DNA of 64,000 bases from Microthyrium microscopicum (Eukaryota; Ascomycota; Dothideomycetes; Microthyriales; Microthyriaceae): NCBI GenBank assembly GCA_010405405.1, contig MU004237.1, forward strand, positions 476,014 to 540,013, in the 5' to 3' direction. The notes beneath the pieces were generated by a model that ran no database searches, had not been told where the DNA came from, and saw only the letters and a program-made list of their open reading frames with translations. Both the position numbers and the translations under genes were made by a program. Numbering within the stretch: position 1 is the first letter of the stretch; every line of letters starts with the position of its first letter. This document shows positions 10,544-20,480 of this stretch, piece by piece.

Positions 10544-11551
10544 CTACTCAACGTTGTAAGCCTGTGTCATGAAAGTGAGGCCAGAGAGGTACCCGTCGAG
10601 ATATAACTCGGTTCGTTTGTCTTTGAGCTTTAGAAGTCTCTCCAAATAGTACTGCAACAACCCAATAGCCTTTTGGGGCTCCAATAGCTCTCTGTTCACA
10701 CTATTGATGTGTTGTTGCTGAAGATTCTCGCAGATCCTGGTGTAGAAGGAGTCCTCAAGCGTGTTGCGGTCTTCATCGTACGTCCAGCCGGTAGGTGTCA
10801 TATATCCCAGAAGATCTTCCACAAAATGGAAGTTTGAACCAAGAGGCTGATACTGTGCTCCACTCCAGTCTAGAACTGTTGTAATCCGACCGGTTGAGTC
10901 GTCGATTAGGTAGTTGAATGAACTCAAGTCCTGGTGACTCAGTGACAGTGGCAGAATAGTAAGCTCCTGCATCCGCGGTCGGAGATGATCAATGCATGTA
11001 TATATCGCGCTGTGAAGGTTTGGCAGCTGGAAGATGTATCCACCAATTCCTGACTGTATGCTATTCAGCAGACAGGTATCTGGATCCTGAGTATGCCTTT
11101 TGGCATCGCGGCTAATGATGTCTGCCAGGTCGAGTATTGTGGCCGTTTTGTGTGTCAGAGTAAGGTCCTTGGAGGATGTGAGGACCTCAATATATGGGGT
11201 GCCTGGAGAAAAAGGCGAGGAGTACACAAAAAGGTCCTCGTATTTTCCGCGATATGTTACTAGAGGCGCGAGAGGACCATGAATGCGATGAGCTTCGGTA
11301 ACTCCAGACAAATCTTCCTCTTCACTCCGGAATTGTACTACGATGGACTCGTCTATGCTTGCGCGGTGGACTATTATGGTGAAGCTCATGCTTCCTTGGA
11401 AAGAACTTGGTCGGATGCTGATCTTGTCATGGCCGCCTGGCCACATAACTGGACTTAACTTTTCCAATGCAAAGCGACAGCATGATTCCTCTGTAAGGCT
11501 TGACAATGGACTGAAGAACTGGTCCACAAGAGACTGTTGATAGTCTTCCAT
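10544..11551 (-). CDS. APH-like phosphotransferase (kinase-fold) protein
   Basis: Uninterrupted frame of 335 residues. It carries the catalytic loop of the aminoglycoside/choline phosphotransferase family: H206-x-D208-L with N213, and the metal-binding D228 inside VLDWSGAQ. The N-lobe has the strand IVVQFRSEEE in place of a standard lysine strand, which is frequent in fungal members. Fungi carry many such proteins and their substrates are mostly unknown; small-molecule phosphorylation is an inference from the family. No signal peptide or membrane helix is present. It is a single-exon gene facing the Cys-rich gene across 536 bases. Confidence 0.75.
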   Translation of the reverse strand: MEDYQQSLVDQFFSPLSSLTEESCCRFALEKLSPVMWPGGHDKISIRPSSFQGSMSFTIIVHRASIDESIVVQFRSEEEDLSGVTEAHRIHGPLAPLVTYRGKYEDLFVYSSPFSPGTPYIEVLTSSKDLTLTHKTATILDLADIISRDAKRHTQDPDTCLLNSIQSGIGGYIFQLPNLHSAIYTCIDHLRPRMQELTILPLSLSHQDLSSFNYLIDDSTGRITTVLDWSGAQYQPLGSNFHFVEDLLGYMTPTGWTYDEDRNTLEDSFYTRICENLQQQHINSVNRELLEPQKAIGLLQYYLERLLKLKDKRTELYLDGYLSGLTFMTQAYNVE

Positions 11552-11927
11552 CCAGGCAGATATGAGAAAAAGGATTTAGAGGGATGACATTGAAGGATTG
11601 CATCCTTCTCGGATCTCTGTAATTTTAGCAGCACGTGGAACGGCTATGCCTTGAAGCGAGGCAACAGTTGGCTGGCGTCCGACATAGATGCACTTTTTGC
11701 TCGAACTTGCCCTAGTTTAGAGTAGTTTATTTTGGTGTGAAAAAATGTGTTTTCAACTCTTTCTTATTCAACTCCTTTGAAGCTGATGTACAGTCGCGCT
11801 AAGCCATATCGGTACTAGTGCGCCAGCCTTGTCTTCAATTTCATCTTTTCTTACACTCATCGCACCAACGACATCTCACCACGAAATTTATACATCCACC
11901 ATTTCGCACTATAACAACAAACTTGAA
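11552..11927. other. Divergent promoter region between APH-like gene and sen54
   Basis: 376 bases between two oppositely oriented starts. An upstream in-frame ATG for sen54 at 11829 exists, but its extension is not family-like. No clear regulatory motif was seen. Confidence 0.4.
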
Positions 11928-13275
11928 ATGGCAGACGCTTCCGAAGACTCCGTCTTCTCATCCTCTCGCCACCCATCAACACCAACAATCCCAGAAGCCG
12001 CTGATCCGTCCGCCCTTCAAGATGCATCAGACGACGAAGAAGAGGAGCTCGCAGCCGATTTCCGCTTCCTAAGTCCATCCAACGACACCAAAAAGATTCC
12101 CAAACGAGGCATGAAAGACAGCGATCTGCACGGCACAAAACTGCAAGTCTCAGCACTAGACACCAGCCGAGACGCCATGCACGAAGTCATCAAGCAAGAG
12201 CGCACGCACAATCCAGACATTGCGCACGGCGTCTGGGATCCGGAAACGAATGGCGCCTGGATTATCAAAGCGAATGGGAAATGGTCATCGTCTGTTGGTA
12301 AGACTGTGCGCGTGCCGAATAGGTGGGAGGATGAGGGGAAGATGAGGCCGTTGATGCGGTTGTTGTTGTTGCCTGAGGAGGCGCTGTGGTTGGTTGAACG
12401 AGGGAGTGTTTTTATGCGCTGGCCGGCGGAGGATGGGGTGGCGGAGGATGGTGGGTTGACTATGTCGTTGCAGGCTGCGTATGCGACGTTTATTGGCATG
12501 GAGAGGGGAGGGGGGTTGACGCTGGAGGAGTATTCGGTCTATCAGTATCTTCGGCGGGCGGGATATGCGGTTTTTAGAGCAAAGGATAATTGGCACAATG
12601 TTCCGGCTGCGGAAACGCTTGATGATACAAAGCCTGAAGCGGATGCACATCCCTATCATCCGTTGTGGAGATTCTTCACAAAAGCAAGCAGTGAAAGCGT
12701 AGAAGATATCAACAAGAGAAAAGCTCATGGCCCCATAGTTCGTCCAGGCTTATACCGAGACTACAGTAAGTCGACTCAACCATCTCAGTCACGCAAGTTA
12801 CTAACGGCACATAGAATCAATATATCAACAACTGTCATTAGTACCACATCACAACCCGCAACTAACGCCAGACCTCCGACAACCCACAGAAGACAGTCTC
12901 TCTGTCACATATCACGTTTACAGGCAAGAAACACATTTTCGAAAAACCAATCCAGGCCCTCCCAACTTTTACGTCAGCGTCATTGACGCCACAGACGCAC
13001 TCATACCAACAGTGGATCAGCTCGAAGGCTTACTGCGCCAGACGCCTTTCCACCCTCCTCAGGGAACCAAGGACCTGTACGGTGGACCATTTGCTCAGAA
13101 ATTGCGAAACGGATATCGACATGTCATTCTTGCAATCGCGGACAAGGGTCTCACAAGTTTTGTCAGTCTGGCCGATGCAGGCTTTGGAAATAGTCCGTTA
13201 TGGGAACGAAAACCGCGGGCCGGCAGGGGAGGAAAGGGTGGTGGGAGAGGTCGTGGCAGAGGTCGTGGACGATAA
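11928..13275 (+). CDS. sen54: tRNA-splicing endonuclease subunit Sen54
   Basis: Non-catalytic subunit of the nuclear tRNA-intron endonuclease. Exons 11928-12765 and 12815-13275 are joined over a 49-base intron (donor GTAAGT, branch ACTAAC, acceptor ATAG), giving 432 residues. The N-terminal Sen54 domain is recognisable: GVWDPETNGAWI, then MSLQAAYATFIG and LTLEEYSVYQYLRRAGYAVF. The C-terminal domain has the LRNGYRHVILAIAD strand common to these subunits. The start at MADASEDS follows the family pattern of an acidic N-terminus. The last 16 or so residues are a run of Arg and Gly (GGKGGGRGRGRGRGR) not needed for the fold; it may bind RNA. It converges with the DUF7730-type gene 278 bases downstream. 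Confidence 0.9.
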
Positions 13276-13553
13276 AGTGGGAATAATATTAGGAGACTTG
13301 GACGCTGTTAGCGGAAGATTACAGTATCGAAAACTGATACGCGCCTTCAAACCTGTTCCCATAATTCGTGTTGACTACATAAAAAGCTCTCTGGGGCCAA
13401 TGAGTTCGATAGAGATGATTGAGTTGAGATTGGTTTCGCACAATACAGAACCATCGGTTTCTGGTGCATCCATGATCCTTTCGATTCGAAGAACAAAGCC
13501 ATTGTACAGTCAAGCCTCAAAATTGACGGAGAGTGTGAGCATGATAGCTGATG

Positions 13554-14674
13554 CTAAAAGCCCCCGAAGACAGTGGTTGAACTTGCCTTCTCATAGCAGC
13601 CACTATCGAAGTTCCAGAAGAACAGTTCGAAAGGTTTGCCTGCGAACTCATGTACCATCTCCTCCCATTTGCGACGCTTTTCAAATAGCAGCTGGTGATT
13701 GGGGATCGGACGTCCGAATGTGAGCCGCAATTGAAAACTTGAGCATTGTTTAATCGGTCTCAGATGTTCCAGTATCAAGGTCTCAAGATGGCTAAGTCTG
13801 CTCCAGTAGCCCCTAGCTATGGCCAGGTTCAGTCGTAACTTGCGCAGTCCTGGCATGGCCTTCAAGACGAGACATATTTGCAACCAAGCGGTGAACGCAC
13901 TTTTTGCATATTGATCGTCCTGTGGAGGATCTATAGGAAAGAAATGGCTTAGACACACGGTGCTAATCAAATTTAGCCGCTGGATACGTATGGTGCGGCT
14001 GAAATCCACAAAAGCCCAGTAATGGGTAAAGGTTAAACAGTTTGTGGCATAAAGTATCGGCATTGATTCGAGATAACTATTGTTCACTTAGTAAGCATAA
14101 TTTCCGTTGCATCAAGGACATTGTCTTACAGTCTCCGACAGCTCTTTGCCAAGGACAAAAGACCATCATACGCTGAGTGTCGAGGTAACAGACGTTGGTT
14201 TGACCAGAGATGGTGCCAGATATCACATCTCAGTGGCAGTGTAAAGCATGCGGTTTCACGATTGGCGACATCGTCCAGAAAAGTCGTAGGGCAGGAGCAG
14301 ATAACGGCTTGAAGTCGCCGGTGTTCAAAATCGTTGAATACGTGGATAGTCTTGCCGCCCAGGGCGAACTGGTATATGAGTTCCCGAATTTCATACGGCA
14401 GTTTGAAGAATGGTGACTGAAACTGGTTGAGTGTCCGTTTATCAGCGTCACCTAAGTCGAGTCCATAGAATGGATCTGGCATCAGAAAGTATTTGGAAAA
14501 CGGGTTCGTGATATCGTGTGATTTAAGCGTTCGAGGCCGCCTTTTAATCTTCTCAGGATCTCGTTTTGGCCACAGTTTGATAGGCTTGGTCAGAAACCTC
14601 ATGGCTTTCTCCTTTGCTCTTCTCTGGCGGTAACCCAACCACCAAAACCATTCGCGCAGGTCGTCCATGGCCAT
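13554..14674 (-). CDS. DUF7730-type fungal protein (intact copy)
   Basis: Two exons: 14674-14130 and 14076-13554, with a 53-base intron (donor GTAAGA, acceptor AATAG), giving 355 residues. The first exon holds the family signature FFKLPYEIRELIYQFALGG with IHVF after it. The junction restores CRRLYLESMPILYATNCLTF, the second conserved block (CR.iY.E....LY..N.F). The C-terminal part has the leucine-rich MPGLRKLRLNL region. Proteins of this kind are very common in Leotiomycetes, cytosolic or nuclear by appearance, and of unknown role; an F-box-like fold has been suggested by analogy only. The start is the first ATG; the frame upstream only offers a TTG. A related damaged gene lies 778 bases upstream. 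Confidence 0.75.
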
Positions 14675-15452
14675 GGTCGCGGTGGGGATGATGTGGTTGA
14701 AAGTTGGAATATTCAAAGTAGAGAGTTCTGGCGGCGTGTAGTGGCATAAGAGTGCAATTGGGAGGGGCTCAATAGTCGTTCCTTCCTTCTCATCCTGATC
14801 CTGACCGGCGGGTCGTGCCTGCCTTGCCGGGAACGATTTCTCAACCGTTCTTGCCTACTACTCCCATTAAGAAGATAATCCCACTTGAAACAAGCTTTTG
14901 ATATTTCGCTATGAATTCTAATGAACAGCGCAGCGATAAGTCAGAATACCATTTCTCGGTCGTTGAAGATGTCTCATCTGCGCTTATTTAGTTTTCTACG
15001 AATTGCATTCAGCCAATCATCCATAAGACGCAGAGTCTTTCCCACGCTAGTTCATCTGAGCGGCAGATTCGAGATACAGAAAAATTGCAGTGGTGCAATC
15101 GTTCAAGGCACGAAATCAACGAGGACAAGAAAATCAAGTCACAAATGGATGCGAAAGCAAACACTCGCAGGGATGCTTTTAATAGTCGCGCCATTGAGGC
15201 TTTCGACGGAACTTTTGGGTACAGATGAGAAAGTATAACTTACAAGTTTGAAGGTGCTCATGGTTGTCAGAGGTTGAGGAGCTTTGAAAGAGTTTTGGCA
15301 AGTCCGACCTGTCAGTCGTTTTCAGCCTAGTCGCAGGTCGATATGGCTGTTGTCGCTGTTCAATACAGATACAAGCAAATGCTGCATGGCGTCGAATTCG
15401 CGATCGAGGCCTGGATGCCGTCGCTCGACTGACAGAAGTGAAGCAAGAGGTT
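14675..15452. other. Intergenic between the two DUF7730-type genes
   Basis: 5' region of the gene at 13554-14674. Overlapping short frames on both strands have no recognised content. Confidence 0.4.
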
Positions 15453-16599
15453 TTACCTTTGCATCTCATAAGGGCAAGAACACGGGCATATTCGTTGATT
15501 GCTAGGGAGTATATTGTCCAAATCGAGCTGGAAATAGTCCGGAACAGGGTCCAATGTAACACATCCCTTAGGCCAATCTCGCTTAGTCTGGAAGTGAATC
15601 CATTGCCCTTTTCTTGGCGTCCGGATTTTGCTTGTATAGAGCTCGAAGGGACATTGTTGGATGAACTCAGCAAATGTCCTGAACGCTCTCGACACTGGCC
15701 ATGCGACCACCCCATAATCGCCCAGCTCTAGCCGCCTCTGTGGCCCTTCATAGTTTACCGGAGTGAGTCGCGATTGAAATGATCCCAGAGGTCTCATGCC
15801 CAGTAAAAGCTGGAAACGGCGACGAAAGTTTTGAATGTACTGTCCCCAGTCGGGCAGCTGGACATCCAGCCGGAAATGTCGAAGTTTCGGTAGAGTTGTG
15901 ACGAGAGTGCACATGTCCTCCCATGTGGTCCTTTCATAGGGAAAAAGATCATTGGAAGATCCTCTTGTAGCTGTAGAGATGCTGAGGGATGTGATTGAAT
16001 CCGCGGATGTAGATTTTAGTGTGAGCATAAAGTCGCAAAAGAGAAAGCCTTGGCGGAAAGCGAAGGTATTTCTGGAATAGAGCCAAGGTATAGCTTCCAG
16101 GTACCTCTAAGAGTCAGTCAGGATATCATGGACAATTGTGTTAGCCTATTCTTGAGTGCTTATATTTTTCGACAGGACAGAGGAAACGAGAGCAATCCAT
16201 GCGATGCACAGCAATACACTCCTTTACTATTGGTCTGCAGTAAATACGTTTGAAATCCTAGTTGAAATGGCTTAGATATCATTCCATATCTCAGATGTTT
16301 ACATATTCGGTCAGGTTTTGACTTCTTTCGACAGACCGTGGATGCCAGACGAGCACCATGGTGTAAAACCCGACATTCGGATTGTTGTCGCTGAGGCCGG
16401 AACAATATATGATTTCGCGAAGCTCGAGAGGGAGGCGGAAGAGAGGAGATTGAAGCTGCTCATGGATCTGCCGCTTGTTCTCAAGAGCCCTTGATCCAAC
16501 TGTAGACTGGTATGGCTGTGGTCGCAAGTTTGTGAATCTACTATCAAAGGCTGGAATAGTTACGGTACGGCCATCTCTCGTTTTGTAAACTTCGCCCAT
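15453..16599 (-). pseudogene. DUF7730-type gene, second copy, probably decaying
   Basis: All parts of the family are present in order but not in one clean frame. From the ATG at 16599 comes the signature LFRLPLELREIIY. The block ending LLSFPLSCRKI lies near 16160-16200 in another frame, and YLEAIPWLYSRNTF with the remainder follows from about 16107 to 15453 in a third. The gap between the second and third parts looks like an intron (branch GCTAAC, acceptor TTAG), but the expected donor reads ATAAGC instead of GTAAGC. The spacing between the first two parts equals that of the intact neighbour, which points to a one-base frame change and not to an intron. It could still be functional if splicing is unusual. 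Confidence 0.55.
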
Positions 16600-16929
16600 A
16601 TCTGCAGTATTGTGCAATGTAGGCCTTGTTGATAGAGTGACAACTACTCCAGAGCAATTCTAGGCATGTAGTTGGGACGATCCGTGATGGCAGTGGAGGA
16701 GCTAGTGAGCAAGCTGAAAGCGGAGAACGAACGCAACGAACGTGGGGAACGCGATCGCGTTGCCATCCAGAGTTTAGACCTCATGTTTACTTTGACCGAA
16801 TTACGACCAACAGCTCATTGTAATTGTTGATAGAAACGTGGGATATATGCGTCTTCCTACCTCTTGATGCAGCCTATCACGAGCCGGAGCAAATAGTATC
16901 TCAAGGTTGAAGGAGCAGGTACTTGCCTA
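16600..16929. other. Intergenic, left of the MITE
   Basis: 5' side of the DUF7730-type relic. A short palindrome AACGCGATCGCGTT near 16748 is the only structure seen. Confidence 0.35.
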
Positions 16930-17075
16930 CCGTTTTTACCCACTCAGTTGCAACGCTCTAGCGCGCTTTTTTTGCCGGGGGCGCTCTGACTTCAGCGAGT
17001 GACTCGCTATCTTTCACGGAGAAACCTCGCCTATAAAACCGCGCTAGAGCGTTGCAACTGAGAGAGTAAAAACGG
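16930..17075. mobile_element. 146-bp MITE with 36-bp inverted ends
   Basis: Terminal inverted repeats 16930-16965 and 17040-17075 match at 34 of 36 positions. The left end starts CCGTTTTTACCCACTCAGTT and both ends close on an AGCGCG core. TA lies immediately outside both ends (16928-16929, 17076-17077), which is the Tc1/mariner-type target duplication. The 74-base middle has no ORF. It begins with the same CCGT as the large transposon end at 439, but the rest differs, so it is probably mobilised by a different transposase. The near-identical ends indicate a fairly recent insertion or selection for the hairpin. Confidence 0.85.
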
Positions 17076-17077
17076 TA

Positions 17078-18347
17078 GTAGTTAAAGAGGCCACGTCCTC
17101 CTCAGCCGGAACTTGGATCAAGACGCGGATATCAGGCGTGCGGATATAGTCGGATGGGGAACTCGTGTTCTACTTGTATACACTTTGCGGAGTTCGGAGT
17201 ACGGAAGAACAAAGAGAGTCTTCAAACGAAGGTTTGCTTAGTTTCGCGCGTCGCAAATTTGAGTTTCCATCTTGGATCAGATATAAGTAGTTGCATCGTC
17301 GATTGATCAAGATATCATGACGTGTAAAACGTGGAAGATCAATTGGTTGGTCCCAACTTGCTTCTGGGAATGACAAGCGCGTGGACCAACCAGAAATGGA
17401 AGTGCACGTTTCTTGGTGGCTGAAGAAGTGGCACCAGGCGAGTTTTGCTCTGTCAACCTTGCTTGTTGAAAGAACAAAAATTCAACTACTCAGACAAAAA
17501 GATACTACTCAAAAAAGAAAAGAAATGGGAGGCTGGAGGGTTTGAGGTGAACTTGAATTGAAGATTGAACTACTGCAAGATGGAGCTGATGCATAATAAA
17601 CTACTGCAGGATTGACGCAGGCATTCGCAACTTCCGTCAAGCTCCCATGTTGCAAACTGCACGATAGCGGCTCCCCTAACTCAATATGGCAATTGTGTAG
17701 TTCAAAGCTGGTAAAGTTGGAATTACCATGACAGATGTACCGGAGTGTTTCGGTGTTTAGGCAGGCGAGTCGCTAGAGTTTGTTTTACCAACGTGTTTGG
17801 CGCTGTCGAGCCGCGCCAAGTTGAACCATTCAACCAACAACATTGAATGACGGTGGTGGAGTTTTGATGCTGCAAGCCGGGCCACCCTTTTGAGAAGAAT
17901 ATCCACCGCTTGCGAACTAGCCTCAATAATGCCCGGATGATCTCAAAGACTTAATTATAACCCAGCCCACTTTCTAGAGTCCTCGTTGCCGCCGCCAACA
18001 TTATCGATGATGTCTTTTTCACTGCCTTGCTTGTGTGGTTTGCGCTCTTGCGATACTTTAGTTCAACTCATCCGCGAGTGTTGAGTTGCTATCGTCGGCA
18101 TTCAACTCTGATACTGTACTGGATCCTTTAGCACCGGCGTTTGGAAAGAAGCAGTCTCTCACTTGCTCGATACACTAATAGCGACATCAACTCTCATCAT
18201 TTTGGCAGCCACAATACATTCTACCACCTTCCAGTTCGAGCATTCCGCGAGTCCCCTCTGCCTGTAAACAAGGACATCAAACTTGCGTAATCATTATTCT
18301 CACAACAACAGCTTTTGCCTTTCTTTTACCGCCAACAGTCGTAAAAC
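17078..18347. other. Intergenic, promoter side of the GH79 gene
   Basis: About 1.27 kb without a supported gene. Two short minus frames (17170-17376, 17723-17926) are unrecognised. The last few hundred bases are presumably the promoter and leader of the gene starting at 18348, with a pyrimidine-rich stretch just upstream of the ATG. Confidence 0.4.
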
Positions 18348-20075
18348 ATGGGATCATTATCCAATATGCCGATCATGCGCCTACCATTTTCTTTAATCCT
18401 CCTTGCTCTTACCTCTCTCACAACCGCTCAAGGCGATGCATCAGCAGCACCCTCGTTACAAGCATCAGATACCTCCACAATTTCAGCAGCGCTAGACCCA
18501 TCATTCGCTGGTCTTGGAATAGAACCCTCCAATCTTTACTCTTTCACAGGAGGCGCACAAGCAAATCAACTCTCAATAAACCTTCTCCAGAATTTAGCGG
18601 ATTATGCCGGCGCTCCCCCACATCTACGAATTGGCGGCAATACTCAAGATTATATGATTTACGACAGTTCTTACACTAATTTTAATGTCGAGAATACAGC
18701 GGATCCAACAGGTCAAGGCGACAGCGATATCTTCACAATTGGGCCCGGATACTTTGAAGCCTTGGACAGATTTCCTCAAGGCACACCCATCACATACGGA
18801 TTAAACCTGGCATATTCATTGACTGATTGGAATACAAGAATTGTTGATACTGCGACCGCAGCTGTTACCAAACTCTCGAATGTCAAGCTGGTCAGTTTCG
18901 AAATCGGAAATGAGCCGGATTTGTACCATGAAAATAATATTCGAGATGTCTCTTATGCAGGCCCTCAATACACTTCTGAATGGCTTGCGAGAGCCGATCA
19001 GGTGTGGACAAAAGTCCTTCAACCAGCTGGAATACCTTCCAAATTCTTTGAGCCAGCGGCTACGGCTTCCACGGACGGAACAACATTTGACATCAACAGT
19101 CTGATCAAGTTTGGCATTACAGCAGGCAGCGATAATGCGGATACATTTGTATTTGGATGGAATCAACACGATTATTACTACTTCACCGGAGTCACAAATT
19201 ACGGCTTGACCATCGACCACATGCTGCAACTTCAAACCACTGAAGATCAATTCGCATACTGGACCACGCAAGTGGACGCCGCAAATAAGTCAAGTCTTCC
19301 GTATTACCTTCGAGAGATGTCAAGTGCAGGCCCAACCGGATTGCAAAACATCAGTGATTCATTTGCCGGAGCACTATGGACATTGAATTTTTTCTGCTAC
19401 GCCGCCAGCATTGGCATAGCTTCCGTCGAGATGCACATGACCGACAATTCCTACGCAAGCCCTTGGCAACCCATTAACATCAATAATCAATCACCACATG
19501 TCCGACCAAACTACTATGCCTTTGCCGCTGTCGCCCAACTCATCGGCAGCGGTAATGGAACCTCGCAAATCGCCAAGTTACCATTGACATCAGTCACCAG
19601 CGCATATACCGCATACGTCAAGGCCTACTCATACTACCGCCAAGGCCAACTCGCCGGCTTCGTTCTCATCAACGGCAAAACCAGCAATACGACCGACACA
19701 TCAAAGTCCATGAACTTCAGCCTCTCACTCCCCAACAATTTCGCCAACCAGAAACTCTGGCTCCAATACATGAGCTCCACCGGTGCATCCGCCACCTCCG
19801 GCGTGACCTGGAACGGCGTAAGCTTTGAGCAAACGGACGACGGAACCCCACAGACCGTCAAAACCACAACAGACACATTAGATATCGGCAGCGACGGCAA
19901 AGTGACCGTCAGCGTGCCAGACAGCCAAGCGATAGTCGCGACGATAAATTTTGGACTGGGCGGTGTTAATACTGCTATCAAGAAGAGTGATGCTTTAGCG
20001 CGGAGTCAGGGCAGCGTGGTGCTTATTTGCATTAGCATAGTAATGTCTTTTTGGGTGTGCGATTGGATAATTTGA
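18348..20075 (+). CDS. GH79-family beta-glucuronidase-like, secreted and GPI-type
   Basis: Single exon of 575 residues. A hydrophobic N-terminus ending near residue 27 is a signal peptide. The body is a GH79 TIM barrel: the LRIGGNTQD strand near 93, the acid/base Glu189 in FEIGNEPDLY, and Glu323 in YYLREMSSAG as the likely nucleophile. A beta-sandwich domain follows. The C-terminus (SQGSVVLICISIVMSFWV) is a hydrophobic tail after a small-residue stretch, typical of a GPI-anchor signal. The enzyme would cleave glucuronic acid residues from arabinogalactan or similar glycans at the cell surface; the exact substrate is inferred from the family. Several N-glycosylation sequons are present (NKS, NIS, NGT, NTT). 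Confidence 0.85.
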   Translation: MGSLSNMPIMRLPFSLILLALTSLTTAQGDASAAPSLQASDTSTISAALDPSFAGLGIEPSNLYSFTGGAQANQLSINLLQNLADYAGAPPHLRIGGNTQDYMIYDSSYTNFNVENTADPTGQGDSDIFTIGPGYFEALDRFPQGTPITYGLNLAYSLTDWNTRIVDTATAAVTKLSNVKLVSFEIGNEPDLYHENNIRDVSYAGPQYTSEWLARADQVWTKVLQPAGIPSKFFEPAATASTDGTTFDINSLIKFGITAGSDNADTFVFGWNQHDYYYFTGVTNYGLTIDHMLQLQTTEDQFAYWTTQVDAANKSSLPYYLREMSSAGPTGLQNISDSFAGALWTLNFFCYAASIGIASVEMHMTDNSYASPWQPININNQSPHVRPNYYAFAAVAQLIGSGNGTSQIAKLPLTSVTSAYTAYVKAYSYYRQGQLAGFVLINGKTSNTTDTSKSMNFSLSLPNNFANQKLWLQYMSSTGASATSGVTWNGVSFEQTDDGTPQTVKTTTDTLDIGSDGKVTVSVPDSQAIVATINFGLGGVNTAIKKSDALARSQGSVVLICISIVMSFWVCDWII

Positions 20076-20468
20076 TGGTGTGGGTTGTGATGATTGATGA
20101 TACACATAGATTTATGAGCATATATATTACAGCATTCAGAATGAAGCTTGTTAGATTTGAAACAAATATTGCACTGCTTGACTTCACTCATACATACGAT
20201 TCAGCAGTTCCGGTTCGCATTGGATCGTGGGTTATCTGGACGTCTGAGATAGCGCTTATAGATGGTGGCTATAGAGTAGTTTTCGACTCAAGGGAAGACG
20301 TTGCGCAAAATCGTGAAACATAATAATAAACTGCTAATATGATTTTACCCCAGGTTCTTTCGCTGCCGCTTCCGATTGCTTGAGGGCAGCTTACATGTAC
20401 TACATCCATGGACCTCAATTAGGCTCCCCACTTCAACCTCTCCGCACCTCGAAGACCTCATCGCAACA
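20076..20468. other. Intergenic between GH79 gene and zinc-cluster regulator
   Basis: 3' region of the glycosidase and 5' region of the regulator. No gene was seen. Confidence 0.4.
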
Positions 20469-20480
20469 ATGAATACATGA
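20469..20480 (+). promoter_or_regulatory. Minimal uORF overlapping the regulator start
   Basis: A three-codon reading frame (ATG AAT ACA TGA) ends so that its stop TGA overlaps the main ATG by two bases (ATGA at 20477-20480). Such an arrangement can couple termination to re-initiation and keep regulator output low. It only matters if the transcript starts upstream of 20469, which the sequence cannot show. Confidence 0.35.

Noticed and set aside
12983-13723. 246-residue plus-strand frame downstream of sen54
   Set aside because: It overlaps the real sen54 second exon in another frame and then runs antisense to the DUF7730-type gene; composition is not protein-like.
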